DNA from: Enoplosus armatus
Lineage: Eukaryota; Chordata; Actinopteri; Centrarchiformes; Enoplosidae
DNA: 64,000 bases
Direction of reading: 5' to 3'
Assembly: GCF_043641665.1 (NCBI RefSeq)
Contig: NC_092191.1
Span: 15,531,501 to 15,595,500 of the forward strand
Part shown: piece by piece, positions 36,371 through 46,727 of the stretch
Numbering within the stretch: the first letter of the stretch is position 1
How the letters are laid out: each line of letters starts with the position of its first letter
Program-made: the position numbers and the translations under genes
Notes under the pieces: model-generated
Databases searched by the model: none
Seen by the model: only the letters and a program-made list of their open reading frames with translations
What the model was told of the DNA's origin: nothing

Positions 36371-39300
36371 GAGATGAATTTCAAGGCAAGGCCCGGAGGA
36401 GGACGGCAATTCAAGACGGCGGCCCAGACCCAGACCAAGAGGCCAAGGCTCGGCATCAGGCTCAGCTGGAGCAGGTTGATAAATGCGATATAAAAAAACG
36501 ATATAAGACACTTATTCTGCTCCCAGCCACCAGCAAAGGAGAGAACAGTGTAGAAAGAAATATCCACCGCTCTTTGATCAGTAATCAATCATTTCATTAT
36601 CTCCTTACACTGCTCTCTGCCTACATACTCAGGTGGTGCTTCCCTTTACCTCACTTCCCTTCCGTTTGGTGTCCTTCATTTTTTGTTTATCCTCCAGCGC
36701 CATCTAGAGGCCTACAGGAACATGCACCGTCTCCGAGATGCTCTGTATCACCGCTATGCTGCCCTGCTCCAAGACAAGGTCCACTCACAGAGACTAGTGC
36801 TGCAGCAGAAACATGAGATGGCCAGAGCAAAGTCAGAGAAGGAAGCACAGCAGGTATCAAATGTTAACCTTGATTATTTATTACAAATTCTACTCTTTAA
36901 TATATTAAACTCATACGATTCTATACCTTAACCTCAGCCATGTTGAGTGTTCTTCCAGTTTATTATTTCTATTAGTTTCCTGCAGAGAGTTATCACACCA
37001 TTACCATCTACTACAACTTGTGGGGGCAAAAATCTGTAGGTTTAATAATTTGCAATCAACCAAAGCACCACAAACACCTGACATGAAATGAATTGGGGGT
37101 TCTAGGGGCCTCTGGGGGTCTGGTTGGTTATCCAGTCTTGACTGTACTACCTGTTTTTGTCTCTGACTCTACACCAGGGGTCAGCAACTACATTCATCCA
37201 TGGGATTAAAGTTTTCATTGTGTTGCTGTTTTATAGGCACGGTGAAGACAGAGGCCTGTGTGTCTTCAACATGTTGTGTTTGTTTATTTCTTTTAATTTG
37301 TTAAAGTAAAGAGTAAAATTGATTCATAAAATTGCTTGTTTTGGGACTTTATCTTAGGACAGATTCTTTTTTAGTAAGTGAGGGGAGCTGATGTTAATAC
37401 TCATGTGGCCCACAGGCCACTATTTGCCTACCAATACACTTTGTCTGGGCTCAAATACACAACCCTGCAAATCAAAGCCTCCCTGTTTTGACTACAACAC
37501 CTTCACTTTCTCTTTTACTCCTCAAGTGTTATGCATATCATTAAAACAATTAACAACTGCAGTTAACAACTTAATCCCGTGAGTCTCAGTATAGGCAGTA
37601 CAGTAGGTACAGTAGCAGTATAGCAGGTTAACACTGTTGATGAACCTGTTTTAGTCAAATGTTAATTTACTGCTTGAGAATATTTAGTCACAATTGCACC
37701 ACTTGAAAATATCCTCTGGAAATTTGAAAGAGGGGAATTCAAACCACAAAAATTCAGATAGATGATTTTCAAAGTCAAGTATGTCAATGCTGTGAATTCA
37801 GTGGCATTTGAATATCAACAGTTATCAAGTGTTTGGTAACGGTATTTAGTTGTTTATAAGATTTGAATTATCATGGCCTTTTTTTGCTTCCATAAATACT
37901 TTCCCTTTTTTTATTTTTTACATGTCCTGCTCTTGTGTATGATTCTCCTTCCGCTGTAGCTGCTGGGATTGACTTTGAGTTTGACTGTCTTGTCTCTGTT
38001 CTGACGGGGTGTGAAAAGAGCAATAAGCTTTAGAGAGTGCCTGCAGAGAGGGGGTCTAACATGAGAGAGATCCTGTCTTATCTTCCCCTCCTGTAAAAGC
38101 CGAGCTTCTTTAGGAGGACGTAATTGTCCGCTCTAATGACTTGCACTTGGTGGGGGGACAAAGAGAGCACAATAAAGGACTTTAGAGGCCCTCCAGTAGG
38201 AATCCTTTGCTCCAAATTGCTGAGTAAATGAAACTACCCGTTGTTTCCTCAGCTCGAATCGAGAGGCTCTGTCACAGACACAGAGGTGAGGCAGGACCAA
38301 AGCAGGCAGAGACATGAACACCTGCTGGGGCCTAATTGATCCTTGCTGCAGTTAATGGCTTCCTGTGGCTGCGTGTTTACTTCTCATTTGTTCTGTGTGC
38401 TCTGTTTCCCAGCCCCTGAAACAAGGGAGGCTCACTTTAAATTTCTATTCCCACAACTCGCTGTCTCGGCCCTTCTCTGACTGTCTGTCTGCCTCCTTCT
38501 CTTTTCTTCTTCACCCAGAAACAAAAGAAGTTGGCCTTCTCCAAGCTGCAGCACAATGACTCATACCTGAAGTCCCTCCCCAAAACCAGCTATTACCTGG
38601 TAGGTCTTGCTCCAGCACCGAAAGTATATAAAATAAAATTGTGAAAAGGACACCTGACTTTAAGCCGCCATTGATTTATGTTCCATCCCCCGCTCTCACA
38701 TTCATTAAAGTTCTCCGTCACTATATCTCGTTTCTGAGATCTTTGACCTCCAGAAGCAGTTATCTGAGCGTGGACATCTGAAAACCCACCATGACTTGGA
38801 GGACTTTTATAGGTGCATCAAATATAGCCGTCACCCATCACAACTACATAAGACTCTGGAGGACGTCAGGAAAAAGAGTTGAGTTACAGTTTGATATATA
38901 AAACCTTCTTCCTAGATCTATTATGCAAAAACACTTGGTGTGACTTTGTATGCATGTTGATGTCATGTTAACAGTGCTGAAAAACAGACCTGCAGCTGAT
39001 TTGATGACTCAATATAAGACATCAGAAAAACATCTCTGCACTGCTGAATATCGAGGACATGAGGACCATATTTCCCTCTCCAGGTGGGAAATGACTTATT
39101 ACCACTACTACACTGGAATAAGTCTGTGTTTGCTTTAGATTTTCTTGAGTATTGATCACTTTGTCTCTTTGTTCTGGATGCTTGCTTGTCCAGTGTTTGA
39201 AGTCACTTAGTGGCTTGTTCTCGCTCATCTTTCTCTTTAACTCACAACCAAGTTGAGAAAGAAACCTGTTTCATCCGTAGCTAATTCTCCCTTTCATAAA

Positions 39301-42090
39301 GTACATTTTAACAATCAAAATTACAACTATCTTTTTAATATCAACTTCCACCACTCTCATATCTGTCCATTTAAATATAAGGCTACAGCCAGAAGCCTGT
39401 AAGCTTAGCTTAGTATGAAGACAGGAAACAGCCAGCCTTGTCCTTGTGCCAGCACCTCTAAAACTCACTTATTAACAAGTTATATTTTGGTTCTTTAACA
39501 TTAATCCATAAAAATAACAAAAAATAACAGGTAAGCTTACCAGTGTCTTGGCTGTAAACTTAGCCTTATTGTACAGACATGAGAGTGGTGTTGATCTTCT
39601 CACATCACGCTAACGCTTCGCAAGAAAGCAAATAAACATATTTCCCAAAATGTGTGCTTGTGCTTTAAAGTGACACAACGTAGTCTTGAGTTCATTTAAC
39701 TACAATAATAGGCAGCAGCATGAAATATTTATCTGGCACCAAATGTCAAATAGATTTGAAGACTCACAGTATATTCTGTATATCTGAGGAGCTAAATGTC
39801 TGAGGATTTACATGTCAAAGATACAGCTGGTGTTGGTGGTGGGCCGGCAGGGAAACAGTACTCAGCTGTGGAGGCCTCTGGTCTAAAACTGTGAGCACTC
39901 TGGATCTCTGTTTGCGCTGCATTTAAGAACAAACACCGACTCCACTGGAGGCTTGTTTAGCATGGACCCTCCTGGAGGAGAGAGCTGATTACTCACGTAG
40001 AAGTGCGATGACCAAACACAATCTGACCCTGCTGTTGTGGAGACTCACCTCCTCAGACGGCCGCTTTGACACCGACAAACATCATCCAGGGGAAAATGTC
40101 GTAATTATGTCCGCTACAAAAGAGATATAGCAATTGGGCCAGTGGTGTCACTTCATGCCAGCACTGCGAGCAGATGTTGATCTGTAGAGAGTTTCTTCTC
40201 ATTTAAAGCTTTATGGGCTTCCAGGCAAACAGCACTCCATTTACCGAAAAGTGGCAGAGATAATAATAAGAGCCTGTTAGACTTTGAATTGTATTGTGGT
40301 TCCACTCATCTCTAGTTATACAAGTATTATCCCTGTTATTAAAAATCCTTTAACTACATATGCTTAACTACAAGATTTTTCTTACACTTGAACCACCTCT
40401 AAATTCTTTCAGGACTTCAGGAAACTGACATGTCCAGCTCTATTTTTCACCCAATATCAACTGACATTTCAACTCCTATCAGCACTTTCACTATAAAACT
40501 ATATAACTTCACATAGTCCTTAAACTGAAACTTCGTTCAGCACATCCATTTTAACTGAGATTTCCACTAATCAGTGAATTTAGTTCAACACTTCAACTTC
40601 AGCTGTTTCAATAATTAAATGTTTCAACTCCTACATTTCAGCAGCATGCACACACAAAGTTTCTTCAGAAAATGTTCTAGTTGAAGTGGTGATGAGAAAA
40701 AAAGTATTGTCTTGAAAGCATTGATTGAAGAATATTCCACATAAGAAAACTCTTAAAAGCTTCTCCTTTTCCCTAATTGTGCCATTGTCACTTCATATCA
40801 TAACACACAACAACTGGTGATTAACTATTTTGCTGTAAAAAGACTTTTCAAAAATTATACTAATCCACTCTTTTTGCTTTTGCTCTATAAAAGTAATCTC
40901 CAAGGCATGTTGCTCACATCCACCAGCTCACATCACCCTCAGTGTCCTTTGTGTTTACATGTTGTGAATGTATAACAGAACAGTGTCGGCCACTGTCGGC
41001 CTTGTTGTTAATTAGGGCTGAACTATGTTTAGAAGGAGCATGTATGATGTTAGTACAAGGCTGCCACCGAGAAACAGCACGTTGGCTTGGTACATTAGGA
41101 GCTTAGTAAGAAGGCGAGTGAAGGCTTGCGCTGACAAGTCCTCCATCAGTGTGAAATCTCACCGCTCCACAGACAAACATGGCGAAACAGCGGCCCCCCT
41201 GCACCCCCAACCCGGCTGTGCCATAGGCACATTCCCCACCTCCGTATGAAATACCCAAAATAAAAGCAATTAGAGGTGAAGCCAAAATATGGAGTCGGCA
41301 AAGTCCTTGTTTATGTTTTAAGTAATGAGCCAGTTCATCCAATCTGTCCTGCTTTGTGGCTATTTATATGTTTATTATTAGCTGCTATGATTTATTGGAC
41401 AGTTGGGGCAGTAATTTTCTATCTTTGTGGCCATCTGGTCATCGTCTCTTCAACATGTTGAATTTCACAAGTATGCATTACAGGTCTGCAAAATTAGATT
41501 GACCAGAACATACCATGTCTATTACTATAAATTGACTTCAATGAGTGGAAAATGTACATAAGACAGGGCTGGTCTAGTTGCCCCTTATTTTGTAGGATCC
41601 TTTTTATTTTTAATGAGTTTTTCTCAGCTTCTACCGTGTCACTTATCAACATGTCAGCACTAATATTATACATATAGGTGCGCACAGGTCTAAAACCTCA
41701 TTCCTCCACCTGCATCCCGTGCAGCTGGTGGGCTTTGTATAGATCTGTTACCTGCTGCACTGTCCTGTGAGTAAACGCTGCCTTGCTCAGGAGTCCTCCC
41801 TGGAGCCAGTTTGCACCCAGCAGACAAAGTGTGTTGTCACCCGAGTGCGCAGTGTTATTGGGTGTGAGCTGCACCACACTATGGCTACTCTTGAGAAATA
41901 GCACACCATTAGGAATATATTAACAACCCGACATTTTGTGTGCAGGTCACACATCACAGCAGCAAGTTGACCAGACAATAAAGATGTTATTACACATTTG
42001 ACAAGGGCTGACACAGTTTTCCTCAATCATTATGGATAAAGTATGATTTGCTGTAGATTGCCTTGTTGTTCTTCCAGATGTAAAATTGAA

Positions 42091-42127
<37 letters not shown>

Positions 42128-45100
42128 TGTGTGCGTGTGTGTGTGTGTGCACGTGTGTGTGTGTGTGTGTGTGTAGGTTATTAAAACAAGGGACTGGTTC
42201 AGGGGAGAGTTCAGCGGAGCTGGTCTTCGGTGGCAGCCAGGAGAAGGAGAAGGATGAAATTGAGCAAATGTTTCCCAAGGTTAGTGTCAAAACCACAGGG
42301 GCAGTAATCCCACTTAACAAGGGCAGTGAGAGGCAAACACACCTGCAGCAGTGATCACCCAACTGCCTCCTCAAACCAACACGCATACACCCACACGGAG
42401 AGACTACACGCAGCAGTAATATGTATTACTGTGGGCTTAATAATATATTTTCATTCTCTTTGTGTCAAGCTCAGCTTTCCTTTCGTTTTCTCGATTTTCT
42501 CCCACCATGTGTAAGTCACATCGTACACTAAAGAAACAACATATTAAAGGAATAGTTTGACAATTTTGGAAATTTGCTTATTTGCTTTCCTGCCATGAGT
42601 TAAATGAGAAGATTGACACCACTCTCAAATGTTTGTTTGCTAAATATGTAGCAGGAACCAGAAGCCAGCTTATCTTAGCATAAAGACTGGAAACAGCTAG
42701 CTTGGCTCTGCCCAAGGGAATAAATTCCACCCACCACCTCACTATACGTATAGCCCAAAGAGCGGACAGAAGACTTTTGGAGATTTTAAAGAAGGCAGAA
42801 AAAGAACAGTAAGAGACAGAGCAGAGCATTATTTCAAATCTCCACAGTGATATCACAGATCAGGCGAGAGGCTGGTAAAGAAAAGTGAGAACACTAGAGA
42901 TGAGGTTATGTTCAGGTGCTGAGGTGAGCATATACAGACAAGCACGCAGGACTCATTTTTCTCTCACCTCTGTGTCAAAATGGGTTTGAGCAAACAGAGG
43001 ATGAGCCTGGCTGGAGGGAGAGCAGGGGAAGGCAAACAGTGGTCAGACAAGACTGGTCAAAGCCAGCAGGCATGCAGGAGCATAACTCACCACAGCTCCG
43101 TACTCACATCTCAGATCCTCCGCTGCCGGAGAGAGAGAGGCCGTTCGCCCATATTGACATCCTTAAGGTGTCAGTCCAGGGCTCAGGCTTTGGGTGTTTG
43201 TGAGGCACCTATAGTACGTATGTGTGGGTACTGTGGTGAAGTCAGGAGACCCCAACCACCACACTTGTTATATCGTTCCAATAAGTGAAGTATTTTTCTT
43301 TAGTTATATTTAGTTAGGTTATAATTCTCTGAGTGATAGTTTAGTTGTCCTGGGACAGGCTGTCCATTCACTTAAAACTGAAATAATAAACTGAAGGATA
43401 AAGGTTTCTGATGCGCCACCAGTCTGCTGCTCTACTTTCGTGTTTACCGCACAATAAAATGTAAATGGAGGGATTCAGTTCAATTACTCTGCAAAAATAC
43501 TTCCTTCCTTTTGAACCTTATAAAACAGTGTGAGGGAGGCGTTAGCTCAACTCTATGGTCATTTCTAAGGTCATTTTTGAGGTCATATTTTGTTTTTTGT
43601 TCTTCAATTATTTAATCCACTACATTTATGTGATAAGGTAATGAGAACAAATTAAAGGACAATACCAGGGTTTCCACATTTTTTAGACTATTTATATGAC
43701 TGCCAACTGTTTTGTGCCTTTAGATATTTCATGTGTTTTTCACAACATGACAGTTGCCACATGGCCTCCATTTATTTAAATAATAAATAAAATAAAAAGA
43801 ACATAAGAACTTTAGCAAGTTTGTGTCTTGTAAATGTTCATACCCTACCACTGTAGTAAATGGGTTACAACATGCAAAAACTCTGTTGTGGTCCTTTTAA
43901 GCTTTAAAAAATAAAGCCACTGCTTTGAATACAGACTTGAATGTGTTCTCTGAGGTTTATTTGAGTTGCACCTGCATTTTATCCTTTGAGGATAGGGGGA
44001 CTGGGCTGGGGGATCTATATAGTACCATATAGATCAAGAACATTATTCAGAGTGCTGCAGTCCCACATCAGGAAGTGGCAAAGTGTGACAGTTAGCGCTG
44101 GGTTGGGGTGTTGTTGGAGGAGAGAGAGGCGCCAAATGGGACACAGGGACTGTGGGAAATGACACTGACTATGACACCTCTGACTTTTACACCACGGTTA
44201 CCTCAGCTCGTATACAAGGGGATGTCTCTGTTTAAATTACAAAATGATTAATGGGCAAGGAAATGATAGATGAATGTAATATGTGCCACCCACAGATGAA
44301 AGCCCCCACATTTGCAACCCTACAGCCGAACTTTATGAGGAACTTCCAGAGCAAGATGCCTGATTTGGTAGGTCAGCCGTTAACATTGCCTCTGGTAGCC
44401 CAGCACAGAGCAACAGAGGGAATTGCTCATGTTTACTACTTTTCTCTCACACCAGATTATCCCTGAGATTCCTGAGAAGAGCAGGAAAGCAGAGATTTAC
44501 TTGAGACGGCTGAGACAAACGCATGATCTTTGTTTAACCAACATGGCTCTCTCCCAAAGGTTGGTAATTAAGCAAACAGGCAGAAAGATACAGAAAATGA
44601 TGCACTGACATGGATCATTAAACCTTTTTCTATAAGTTCAGATTTTGTTTTTAGCATCATTCAGAGCCAATGAGGACACAGGAGATCAGAAGGAGCCTTT
44701 CAACTGCTCTTTAAACTGAGTGGGTTTGTTTTTCTCTGCTTGCTGTGAACTCTGGTCCAGACTGCTGGACAAGGAGACAGACTCACTGTGCTGGCAGGAG
44801 GAGAGAGGCGACCACGATTTGGTTAGTAACACAAACCAGCCACAACACAACACAACACAACACCACAGAGCTCTATGGAAGCTAACACGTAGCTGTCACA
44901 CACTATCTGCCTTTAACGTTTGTTTTTTTCTTTGGAAGCCACCATGGCAACAGGTCACGCCGAATAAAATGACCAGCATACAGTACATTTATTTGTGAGC
45001 AAGACTCTCCCGCACTACATGTTTGGTTGTAAATCAGTTCATGTTTCATGAATTATCAGTGAGAGATGTTTTTGCCTTTCTTGTTCTTCTATAGCTCCTT

Positions 45101-45558
45101 CCAGGCATTGACTCCAAACATGGGAAGACGAGCCAAACCAACCAGCCACCTCTCTGCTCTCCGAAACAGCCGAGAAGTGTCCAGAATGACCGACCTTCAT
45201 GCCCCCAACAGCTGAGTAGAATGACCTCGGCCAGGTGCACGAAGATAAACCTTATTTTTTTTATTTGTTTGTTGGAGACAGAAGACTGATTGTGCATGTG
45301 TGGGTGTTTTCTTGGCAGCCACAGAAGCTATAAGACTCCGGTCTTGGACACAGCAGTGTGCTGCCGTAAAACACCTGATCCCTTATCCATTGAAGATTTG
45401 TGTCAACAAAAGCATGTAGAGGTAAAATTACTTCTCAGATTGAATTTAGTTAAAGATTGTATTGGGTTTTTTTTCAATATAATTTTCTGCTCTCTCCTTA
45501 GATAATTGACCGTGGGTTTAAGCTATGGAGAAACTATACAGACAACACAGATCACTGA
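36371..45558 (+). CDS. Unrecognised multi-exon, coiled-coil-like protein gene (5' end unresolved)
   Basis: Exons in one frame: 36371-36474 (tentative), 36698-36853, 38519-38599, 38739-38812, 42177-42279, 44296-44367, 44456-44559, 44761-44821, 45095-45234, 45319-45421 and 45502-45558 (TGA). The ten firm exons give 316 residues; the tentative first exon adds about 35. The N-terminal part is charged and helical (RHLEAYRNMHRLRDALYHRY and AHEMARAKSEKE-like runs), suggesting a coiled coil. Next come LAFSKLQHNDSYLKSLPKTS and FDLQKQLSERGHLKTHHDLE. Later there is a basic helix (EKSRKAEIYLRRLRQTHDLC), a Ser/Pro/Gln linker, and the tail SIEDLCQQKHVEIIDRGF. There is no signal peptide or TM segment. I do not recognise the family. 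It sits between prr18 and tbxt, where I recall no human coding gene. Donor and acceptor motifs are good except the (TG)n acceptor at 42176. A cilia or sperm role would be a guess only. Confidence 0.72.
37172..37432. mobile_element. hAT-like non-autonomous element remnant
   Basis: The left end reads caggggtcagcaactacatt. The right end (catgtggcccacaggccact, then atttgcctacc) contains an approximate reverse complement of that terminus. The caggggtc...gtggcccrcrggcca layout is the hallmark of a common vertebrate hAT-type repeat. It lies in an intron of the unrecognised gene. No transposase is present. Confidence 0.5.
39370..39665. mobile_element. Interspersed repeat family B, partial copy (right side)
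   Basis: It has gctacagccagaagcctgta, gcttagcttagtatgaagac, gacatgagagtggtgttgat and the right end caagaaagcaaataaacata with cccaaaatgt, as in the full copy at 5183-5755. The left terminus is not seen. Confidence 0.6.
40375..40655. repeat. Degenerate short tandem repeat built on a TTTCAACTC-like word
   Basis: The words cttcaggaa, catttcaactcc, cactttcacta, aacttcacat, gaaacttcgttc, cacttcaacttc, gtttcaactcc and catttcagcagc recur at short, irregular spacing. This looks like a decayed minisatellite of about a 10-20 bp unit. It lies in the 3.3-kb intron before exon 42177. Confidence 0.45.
42093..42174. repeat. (TG)n microsatellite running into a 3' splice site
   Basis: A GT/TG tract of about 82 bp with a few CG and CA interruptions. 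It ends directly in the acceptor ...tgtgtgtgtag at 42176, just before the exon 42177-42279. It takes the place of a normal polypyrimidine tract. Confidence 0.92.
42541..42735. mobile_element. Interspersed repeat family B, partial copy (left side)
   Basis: The left terminus ttaaaggaatagtttgacaa is followed by atttgcttatttgctttcct, gatgagaagattgacaccac, cttatcttagcataaagact and ggaaacagctagcttggctc. It matches the left half of the full copy at 5183-5755. It is cut off before the right end. Confidence 0.65.
44841..44863. repeat. (CACAA)n short tandem repeat
   Basis: About four to five units of an ACAAC pentamer, 20 nt after the exon 44761-44821 of the unrecognised gene. Confidence 0.8.
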
Positions 45559-45871
45559 AGATATCTCCACCATAGCAACTCTTTATAGGGGATATGTGCG
45601 GTTATAATTGTGTCAATTAACTGCACTATACAGTTTATGGATTCTCTCATCTGTGAAATATACATTTTGCTCCCTTTTTTTACATTACAACTATGTGCTT
45701 TGTCTATGTCACACTTAACTACTGTTATATACCTTTATAAAATTATGTAACAGTATTACATCACAACAACTCTATATTCAATTTTAGTAATTATTAAAGT
45801 ATTTTAATATGTCACTTCTTGATTTTAGTTAAATATGCAGTAAAGTCCTTAGACATGTGTAGGTGTTTTGA

Positions 45872-45877
45872 AATAAA
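45872..45877 (+). terminator. Probable polyadenylation signal of the unrecognised gene
   Basis: AATAAA about 315 nt after the stop at 45558, the first canonical hexamer downstream. Usage is inferred. Confidence 0.45.
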
Positions 45878-46368
45878 AATTATACTTAAATAACATGAAA
45901 GTATTTGAACTGTGATACGAATTGATTTGTGATGATGATGAAGATTTACAGCCAGCAGTTTGTTCTATTAAGGGACACTTCAATAGTTTGTAATGCATTT
46001 GTTTAGGGTGTGATTGTTGCACTTTTTTTTTATCTATTTGTCAGTATTTATTTATGTAGTTGTTCATTTATCAATGAATTCATTAATGATTTTAGAAGAA
46101 GGTCTTCTTTCATTCCCTAATTGGCACAGTGTCAACCCACTAACACAGGACTGAATGGTTCCTGGTTTCTTGAAAATGTCCCAAACTGACTAAACTGGCT
46201 TACAGAGTTTGTCCCAGTCAGAACAGTGTATCAACATTTCAAACAAATATTTTTTCTGTCATGAAAGTAGGGCAACATGTCACATAAAAAGCTCAAGAAA
46301 TCAGAAACAACTCTGAGCCCTGACACTGAAGAGCAGCCGTGGTCAGCCTGCAGTGGTTTGGTTTCTGA

Positions 46369-46584
46369 AGGTGTGGCTTTGATCTTAAGTGTCAATATTT
46401 ACAGGTTGATGTAATAAAGTAGGTTAAACTGCTTTATTCAAAACGCTGCCATCCTGTGGACCTCAATGATATGGCCGCTCCCAGCCAATCAGTGACAAGC
46501 CCGCAAAGATCAAAGAGGAGATGAGCCAACCACCTCTGCTCCAAACACCCATCCCGAGATGGAGCTTCTCTTCAGCCTATATAT
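46369..46584 (+). promoter_or_regulatory. tbxt proximal promoter: TATA, CCAAT, two TCF/LEF-type motifs, T-box half-site
   Basis: Seen directly: a TATATAT box (46578-46584), a CCAAT box (46485-46489), AGATCAAAG (46507-46515) and CTTTGATC (46377-46384), both TCF/LEF-type, and AGGTGTGG (46369-46376), which is close to the T-box half-site AGGTGTGA and directly abuts the distal TCF motif. The TATA box predicts a start near 46610 and a 5' UTR of about 120 nt. Brachyury is a known Wnt/TCF target with T-box autoregulation; use of these exact sites is inferred. Confidence 0.55.
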
Positions 46585-46727
46585 GTCAGGGCTGTTCATG
46601 GCTGCTCAGCGTCCCGAGATAACTGCTTGTGTTTGTGGAGACACAACAAGAAGAACGAGATTCTGGAGCTGATTTTTCCAACAAGACCCGTGATTACAAG
46701 TATTCAGCCCTGGAGCTGTTGGACAGG

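Noticed and set aside
42043..42386. Open frames rich in Val/Cys and His/Thr over the TG tract
   Set aside because: They are translations of the microsatellite, not protein genes.
46629..46727. N-terminal extension of Brachyury upstream of 46728
   Set aside because: There is no ATG in the extension, it lies in the predicted 5' UTR, and the total from 46728 already equals the family length.
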